Shown piece after piece: positions 59,173 to 64,000 of a stretch of DNA of 64,000 bases. Position 1 is the first letter of the stretch. The number at the start of each line of letters is the position of its first letter. A program made the translations under genes and the position numbers. Origin of the DNA: Rugamonas aquatica (GTDB taxonomy: Bacteria > Pseudomonadota > Gammaproteobacteria > Burkholderiales > Burkholderiaceae_D); NCBI RefSeq assembly GCF_009380215.1, contig NZ_WHUG01000012.1:1-64000 (forward strand), read 5' to 3'. The notes under the pieces are model-generated. The model was given only the letters and a program-made list of their open reading frames with translations. It was not told the origin of the DNA and made no database searches.

Positions 59173-59787
59173 ATGAAAAGTTCGTATCTGCGTCCGGGCC
59201 TCGCCCTGCTGTGCGCCGCCCTGCTCACTGCCTGCGGCGGCGGCAACAATGGCAACCTGACCTTGTCGGGTACTATCACCGGCCTGACCAAGCCGGATCT
59301 GGTGTTGATCAACAATAAGACCGGCGAAAAACTGCCGGTGCCCGCCAACAGCACCTCCTTCACGTTCACCAGGCTGATCGCGGTCGATGAAGAATTCAAC
59401 GTGACGGTCGTTGCGCCCGGCCCGACCGGCGCCAAGTGCGATCCCGTCAACGGCAGCAACGTCGGCAAGGCCAATGCCTACACCGCCTATCCGATCACCT
59501 TCAAATGCACCACCAATCCCTACACGCTGGGCGGCACCGTGAGCGGTCTGAGCAGCAAAGGCCTGGTGCTGGCCAACGGTTCCGACCTGGTCAACGTGCT
59601 GCCGCCGTCCACCGCCGGCGCGCCGGTCAACTTCACCATGTCGAGCCTGGTCGGCGACGGTTCGCCGTACGGCGTCACCGTGCTGAGCCAGCCTAACGAC
59701 CCGGTCGCCCAGGTCTGCACCGTGGCCAATGGCGTCGGCAACATGCCCGCTGGTAACTTCCTCGGCGTAACCGTCAGCTGCAAATAA
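59173..59787 (+). CDS. Repeat lipoprotein A, function unknown
   Basis: 204 residues with lipobox LLTACGGG. After it, two copies of an about 85-residue module: each begins LSGTITGLTKPDLVLINN / LGGTVSGLSSKGLVLANG, continues with a VxV...FTF strand and a GxxxxVTV strand, and ends with a cysteine-containing segment (KCDP...KC / CTVANG...SC). It is homologous to the next gene. The pattern suggests beta-sandwich repeats with a disulfide each; I know no name for the family. Confidence 0.7.
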   Translation: MKSSYLRPGLALLCAALLTACGGGNNGNLTLSGTITGLTKPDLVLINNKTGEKLPVPANSTSFTFTRLIAVDEEFNVTVVAPGPTGAKCDPVNGSNVGKANAYTAYPITFKCTTNPYTLGGTVSGLSSKGLVLANGSDLVNVLPPSTAGAPVNFTMSSLVGDGSPYGVTVLSQPNDPVAQVCTVANGVGNMPAGNFLGVTVSCK

Positions 59788-59846
59788 TTCCCGGGCCGGT
59801 CATCGCCGTGGTGGCCGGCCCGCTTCGCCTCTTTTTGGAGTAATAG

Positions 59847-60491
59847 ATGAAATTTTCGACTTTGAGCGCCGTTGCGGCGCTGATGCTGACCGTCGCGCTG
59901 TCCGCCTGCGGCGGCAAGGCCCAATTCGCCGTGCAGGGCACGATTTCCGGCCTGGGCAATCCCGGCCTGGTGCTGGCCAACGGCAGCGATACGCTGACCG
60001 TGCAGCCCGGCGCGCTGTCGTTCACGATGCCGCGCCAGATTCCTTACGGCACCGAGTACAACATCACCGTCCAGCACGACCCCGACCACCAGACCTGCCA
60101 GGTGGTATCGGGCGCCACCGGTTCGGCCGGCCATACGGTGGCGATCACCGCGCAGGTGCTGTGCCAGCAGAAAACTTACCTCGTCAGCGGCCAGTTCGTC
60201 GGCCTGTTCCCCAACAATGACGCCACCGCCACCACCGCGGCCACTCCGCGCATCGTCGTGCTGACCAATGGCTCCACCGGCGGCACGGTATCGGTATCGA
60301 GCGCCAACGCCCTCGACCTCGCGCAAGGCAAGGGCAATTTCCAGTTTGACACCAAAGTGCCGCACGGTATCGCCTACGGCGTCACCATCCTGTCGCAACC
60401 GGCCGATCTGAATTGCACGCTGACCGGCGGCACCGGCGTAATCAACGACGCCGACGCCAGCAATCTGTTGCTGAGCTGCAAACCGAAGTAA
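59847..60491 (+). CDS. Repeat lipoprotein B, paralogue of the preceding gene
   Basis: 214 residues, lipobox LSACGGK. Two modules of the same kind as in the upstream gene (VQGTISGLGNPGLVLANG..., VSGQFVGLFPNNDATATT...), each ending in a Cys pair (CQVVSG...LC; CTLTGG...SC). Sixty bases separate it from paralogue A, and it has GGAG before the ATG. A terminator lies about 160 bp downstream. The two genes look like a tandem duplication with divergence. Confidence 0.7.
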   Translation: MKFSTLSAVAALMLTVALSACGGKAQFAVQGTISGLGNPGLVLANGSDTLTVQPGALSFTMPRQIPYGTEYNITVQHDPDHQTCQVVSGATGSAGHTVAITAQVLCQQKTYLVSGQFVGLFPNNDATATTAATPRIVVLTNGSTGGTVSVSSANALDLAQGKGNFQFDTKVPHGIAYGVTILSQPADLNCTLTGGTGVINDADASNLLLSCKPK

Positions 60492-60650
60492 TCAGGAGCA
60501 AGGCGCCGCGCACCATGCGCGGCGCGGCGGAAGTGGGGAGAGTTATACGATATCGTGATGTTCGATATTCGAAAAATAAACTTGCGTTATATGCCGCGAC
60601 GCAGCATACTTCACTCGTCTCCTCCACTTCTTGCAAAGGAATTGGATTTA

Positions 60651-60680
60651 GCCCGCTTTCACCAGCGGGCTTTTTTTTTG
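60651..60680 (+). terminator. Rho-independent terminator
   Basis: AGCCCGCT / AGCGGGCT stem with a 6-base loop and a nine-T tail, immediately before the convergent rsmA stop. It is about 160 bp past the repeat-lipoprotein B stop. Confidence 0.9.
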
Positions 60681-60681
60681 C

Positions 60682-61458
60682 TTACTGCGGCTTGAGCAGG
60701 TTGGCCAGCGCGACGTACTCGGCCAGGCCCACCGCTTCCGGACGGTCGGTCGGCTTGATGCCGGCGGCGACGATCTGCTCTTCGGTGAACATGCCGGCCA
60801 GGCAGTTGCGGATCACCTTGCGGCGCTGCGAGAACGCCTTCAACACCACCGCCTCCAGCGTGGCGCCGTCGCACGGCAGCGGGTTGGCGACCGGGATCAT
60901 GCGCACGATGGCCGACTCCACCTTCGGCGGCGGGTCGAACGCTTCCGGCGGCACCACGAACAGCAGTTGCATGTCATAGCGCCACTGCAGCATCACCGAC
61001 AGGCGGCCGTAGGTCTTGCTGCCCGGCTCGGCCACCATGCGCTCCACCACTTCCTTTTGCAGCATGAAATGCTGGTCCTGCACCTGCGGCGCGAAGTCCG
61101 CCAGGTGGAACAGCAGCGGGCTGGAGATGTTGTACGGCAGGTTGCCGACGATGCGCAACTTCTGCCCGGCCGGCACCGGGATGCTGCCGAAGTCGAACTT
61201 CAGCGCGTCGCCGGCGTGGATGGTCAGCTTGGCCGGGTTGTAAGTCTTTTCCAGGCGCGCCACCAGGTCGCGGTCCAGCTCGACCACGTGCATCATCTTC
61301 AGCGTACGCATCAGCTGCTCGGTCATGGCGCCCAGGCCGGGGCCGATTTCAACCATGGCGTCGTCCGGCGCCGGCGAGATGGCTTCGGTGATGCTGGAAA
61401 GGACGTATTTATCGTGTAAAAAGTTTTGGCCGAAGCGTTTGCGGGCGACGTGTTTCAT
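60682..61458 (-). CDS. rsmA: 16S rRNA (adenine1518/1519-N6)-dimethyltransferase
   Basis: 258 residues. It dimethylates two adjacent adenines in helix 45 of 16S rRNA. RKRFGQNFL start, SAM motif EIGPGLGAMT, and active-site NLPYNISSP are present. The ATG overlaps the pdxA stop (ATGA). Confidence 0.97.
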   Translation of the reverse strand: MKHVARKRFGQNFLHDKYVLSSITEAISPAPDDAMVEIGPGLGAMTEQLMRTLKMMHVVELDRDLVARLEKTYNPAKLTIHAGDALKFDFGSIPVPAGQKLRIVGNLPYNISSPLLFHLADFAPQVQDQHFMLQKEVVERMVAEPGSKTYGRLSVMLQWRYDMQLLFVVPPEAFDPPPKVESAIVRMIPVANPLPCDGATLEAVVLKAFSQRRKVIRNCLAGMFTEEQIVAAGIKPTDRPEAVGLAEYVALANLLKPQ

Positions 61459-62585
61459 GGTTGTTTTTCTGGTGAGAGTGAGGTGGAGGCGGCCACGGCG
61501 TCGGCCATGGCCACGGCGGTGGCGATCGCGGCGTCCATGCTGCCGCAGTCGGCCAGGCCCAGGCCAGGGCCCTGCGCCGCCAGGTCCAGCGCGGTGCCGT
61601 GGTCGACCGAGGTGCGTATCAGCGGCAGGCCCAGCGTGATGTTGACGCCCTGGCCGAAGGTGGCGTACTTCAGCACCGGCAAGCCCTGGTCGTGGTACAT
61701 GGCCAGCACGCAGTCGGCGTCCTGCAGATACTTGGGCTGGAACAGCGTGTCGGCCGGATACGGGCCGCGCGCATCGATGCCGCGCGCCTGCGCCGCCGCG
61801 ATGGCCGGCGCGATGACGTCGATGTCCTCGCGGCCCAGGTAGCCGCCCTCGCCCGCGTGCGGGTTCAGGCCGCACAGCAGGATGCGCGGGGCGGCGATGC
61901 CGAACCTGGTTTTCAGGTCATGGTCGATGATGTCGAGCGTGCGCGCCAGGCCTTCCTGGCTGAGCGCGGCGGCGACATCCTTCAGCGCCAGGTGGGTGGT
62001 GGCCAGCGCCACCCGCAGCGGCGACGGCAGCGGCTTGCCGGCCGGCGCCAGCGGCTGGCCGGCCAGCAGCATCACCACTTGCGCGGTGCCGGTGCGCTCG
62101 GCGAAGTATTCGGTGTGGCCGGAGAACGGCACGCCGGCGTCGTTGATGGTGCTCTTTTGCAGCGGCGCCGTCACCACCGCCTCGAACCAGCCGGCCTGCA
62201 CGCCTTCGATGGCGGCGTCCAGCGTGGCCAGCACGCTGCGGCCGTTTTCCTTGTCCAGCTTGCCCGGCACGACGTGGGCCGCCAGCGGGATGTCGATCAC
62301 GCACAGGCGCTCCGGCCCGAACTGCGGCAGGCCGCCGTTGCGCAGCGCCTGCAGCGACAGCGCCGCCACTTTGATGTCGGGATCGATGGTGCTGGCCGTC
62401 ATGGCCAGGAAGGCGGCGTCGCCCAGCAGCACGCAATTGACGTCGTGGCGGCGGGCCCAGGCGGCGCGCAGGGAAATCTCCGGGCCGATGCCGGCCGGCT
62501 CGCCGACGGTGACGGCGATGGCCGGGCGGCCGGCGCGGTGGACGGGACGCAGCGCGCTGCGCCCGGTGTGTAAAGTGGCGCTCAC
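61455..62585 (-). CDS. pdxA: 4-hydroxythreonine-4-phosphate dehydrogenase
   Basis: 376 residues. NAD-dependent, metal-requiring step of pyridoxal phosphate biosynthesis. Motifs TVGEPAGIGPEI, SGHTEYFAERT, LNPHAGEGGYLGREDIDVI and MYHDQGLPVLK (metal-binding His) match PdxA. Slightly longer than E. coli (329) because of an Arg/Ala-rich N-terminus. Coupled to rsmA. Confidence 0.96.
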   Translation of the reverse strand: MSATLHTGRSALRPVHRAGRPAIAVTVGEPAGIGPEISLRAAWARRHDVNCVLLGDAAFLAMTASTIDPDIKVAALSLQALRNGGLPQFGPERLCVIDIPLAAHVVPGKLDKENGRSVLATLDAAIEGVQAGWFEAVVTAPLQKSTINDAGVPFSGHTEYFAERTGTAQVVMLLAGQPLAPAGKPLPSPLRVALATTHLALKDVAAALSQEGLARTLDIIDHDLKTRFGIAAPRILLCGLNPHAGEGGYLGREDIDVIAPAIAAAQARGIDARGPYPADTLFQPKYLQDADCVLAMYHDQGLPVLKYATFGQGVNITLGLPLIRTSVDHGTALDLAAQGPGLGLADCGSMDAAIATAVAMADAVAASTSLSPEKQP

Positions 62586-62603
62586 GCGTGGTCCCCTTGA
62601 TGA

Positions 62604-64000
62604 TTACTTGGCGGCGGCTGCGCCGTCTTCGGTGCGGAACTCGACGTAGGCGCGGTCGCGCACTTCGCGCTGCCAGCTTTCCGCCGCTTCCTCGACCTTG
62701 CGCTCGCGGATGGCCTGGCGCGCGTTGGTGCGCTCACGCTCTTTCGAGACGTCGTCGCTCTTGCGCTCCAGCACTTCGATCAGGTGCAGGCCGAAGCTGG
62801 TTTCCACCGGCTGGCTCACTTCGCCGATCTTCAGGTTGTTCATCGCCGCCTCGAATTCCGGCGTGACGTCGCCCGGCGCCAGCCAGCCCAGGTCGCCCCC
62901 CTTGGAGGCCGAACCATCGTTGGAGACCAGGCGCGCCAGGTCTTCGAACTTGGCGGCGTTGTTGTCCAGGCGTTCCTTCAGCTCGGCCAGTTTGCGCTTG
63001 GCGTCGGCCGCGCTCATGGTCGGCGTCACCTTGATCAGGATGTGGCGGGCGTGGGTCTGCTGCACGGCGGCCACGGCTTGCGCCTCGGCCATGCTGCGGC
63101 GGTCGACCGCCTTCAGGATGTGGAACGCGCCCACGCTCTTGATGATCGGCGTCACCTGGCCCGGCTTGAGCTTGGTCAGCGCTTCGGCGAACACCGGCGG
63201 CAGGCGCTCGGGCTGGCGCCAGCCGACCACGCCGCCCTGCAGGGCGTCGCTGGCGTCCGAATAGGTGGCGGCCATCTTGGCGAAGTCGGCGCCGGTGCGC
63301 AGCTGGCGCATCACTTCCTCGGCGCGCGCGCGGCGCTGGGCGATCACTTCGGCGGTGGCGTTGTCGGGGATGCGCACCATGATCTGCGAGATGTTGATCT
63401 CGAACTGCTCGGCGGCGGCGGCCTTCTCGGCGGCCAGGAAGCTGTCCACCTCGGCTTCGGAGATCTGGATCTTGGCGTCGACCTCATGCTCGCGCAGGCG
63501 CTGCATGATGATCTCGTCGCGGATGTCTTCGCGGAAGGCGGCGTACGGCGTGCCATCCTTTTCCATCTGGTTGCGCAAGTCCTGCACCGACAGCTTCTGC
63601 GCTTCGGCGATGCGGCCGATGGCGCGGTCGAGCTGCTGGTCGTCGACCCGCACGCCCATTTCCTTGGCCATCTGCAGCTGGGCGCGGTCGACGATCATGC
63701 GCTCCAGCATTTGGCGGCGCAGGTCGGCCGGGTCCGGCATCTGCACGTTCTGCGCCTTCATGCGGGCGGTCACGCTCTTGATGCGGTTGCTCAGCTCGCG
63801 CTGGGTGATGACGTCGTCATTGACCACCACCACGATGGAATCGATCGCCACATTGCCCGATTCGCCAGGCGGCAGGAAGCCCTTGCCGTCGGATTTGGCT
63901 GCCGCCTTGGCGCTGGCGGTGGTGGCCGGCGTGGTGTTCAGTGCGGCGCCGGCGACCGGCGCGGGCGCGGTAGCAGCGACGGGTGCGGCGGCCGGGGCCG
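62604..64000 (-). CDS. surA: Periplasmic chaperone SurA (N-terminus cut by window edge)
   Basis: The visible 465 codons include the N-terminal chaperone region (IDSIVVVVNDDVITQRELSNRI), then two parvulin peptidyl-prolyl isomerase domains (about ISQIMVRIP to HILKAVD and ARHILIKVT to GLHLIEVLE). The frame continues open past 63851 through an Ala/Pro-rich linker to the end of the window, so the signal peptide and start lie outside. It folds outer-membrane proteins. The order surA-pdxA-rsmA is conserved. Confidence 0.95.
   Translation of the reverse strand, partial: APAAAPVAATAPAPVAGAALNTTPATTASAKAAAKSDGKGFLPPGESGNVAIDSIVVVVNDDVITQRELSNRIKSVTARMKAQNVQMPDPADLRRQMLERMIVDRAQLQMAKEMGVRVDDQQLDRAIGRIAEAQKLSVQDLRNQMEKDGTPYAAFREDIRDEIIMQRLREHEVDAKIQISEAEVDSFLAAEKAAAAEQFEINISQIMVRIPDNATAEVIAQRRARAEEVMRQLRTGADFAKMAATYSDASDALQGGVVGWRQPERLPPVFAEALTKLKPGQVTPIIKSVGAFHILKAVDRRSMAEAQAVAAVQQTHARHILIKVTPTMSAADAKRKLAELKERLDNNAAKFEDLARLVSNDGSASKGGDLGWLAPGDVTPEFEAAMNNLKIGEVSQPVETSFGLHLIEVLERKSDDVSKERERTNARQAIRERKVEEAAESWQREVRDRAYVEFRTEDGAAAAK

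Overview
The window reads as a 64 kb chromosomal segment of a high-GC betaproteobacterium, most likely Oxalobacteraceae (Massilia / Duganella / Janthinobacterium group). This is inferred from the surA-pdxA-rsmA and fur/bamE-dapB gene orders, a PEP-CTERM protein, a TonB-receptor plus 'tryptophan halogenase' glycoside locus, and GTCATTCCCGCG-type repeats. Coding density is high and almost every gene is intact. I see no CRISPR array, prophage, insertion sequence or rRNA, and one tRNA gene (Gly, anticodon CCC).

Layout. 0.4-8 kb: small lipoprotein, secreted zinc metalloprotease, uppP, recQ, an epoxide-hydrolase-like exported enzyme with its TetR regulator, and a DUF1993 protein. 8-14 kb: AraC regulator, EamA permease, YtcJ-like amidohydrolase, HIRAN-domain membrane protein, periplasmic binding protein, trmB. 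14-21.4 kb: a beta-glucoside utilisation locus (GH1 glucosidase, MFS permease, TonB-dependent receptor, flavin 'tryptophan halogenase'). It is tied together by GAAAACGTTTTC operators, including four sites spaced exactly 21 bp apart. 21.5-25 kb: membrane protein, 24-residue peptide, and the ohr/ohrR peroxide module with a Tat-type hydrolase and DUF2809. 25-29 kb: serine hydrolase, an exported small protein, three tandem tail-collar (MdpB-like) proteins and a PEP-CTERM protein.

29-41 kb: beta-propeller lactonase-like protein; LysR, tautomerase and DUF4865; an orphan flagellin with a sigma-28 promoter; a 13-repeat Sel1 protein; an HDOD-GAF-histidine kinase paired with a REC-PAS-GGDEF-EAL regulator; a Bcr/CflA pump. 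41-50 kb: a long minus-strand housekeeping run (leuS, lptE, holA, proA, hemJ, a DsbA-like protein, an RlmL-type methyltransferase). 50-57.5 kb: AraC, VOC protein, second-type map, then bamE-dapB-exbB-exbD-barstar on the minus strand, divergent from fur, and hrcA. 57.5-64 kb: lipoprotein phosphoesterase, two paralogous repeat lipoproteins, then rsmA, pdxA and surA. surA runs off the window edge.

The most interesting features are the 21-bp-phased operator array over the receptor/halogenase pair, a family of long palindromes placed at gene 3' ends (one supplies the exbB stop codon), a barstar gene translationally joined to exbBD, the triple tail-collar cassette, and two adjacent lipoproteins built from a repeated module I cannot name.
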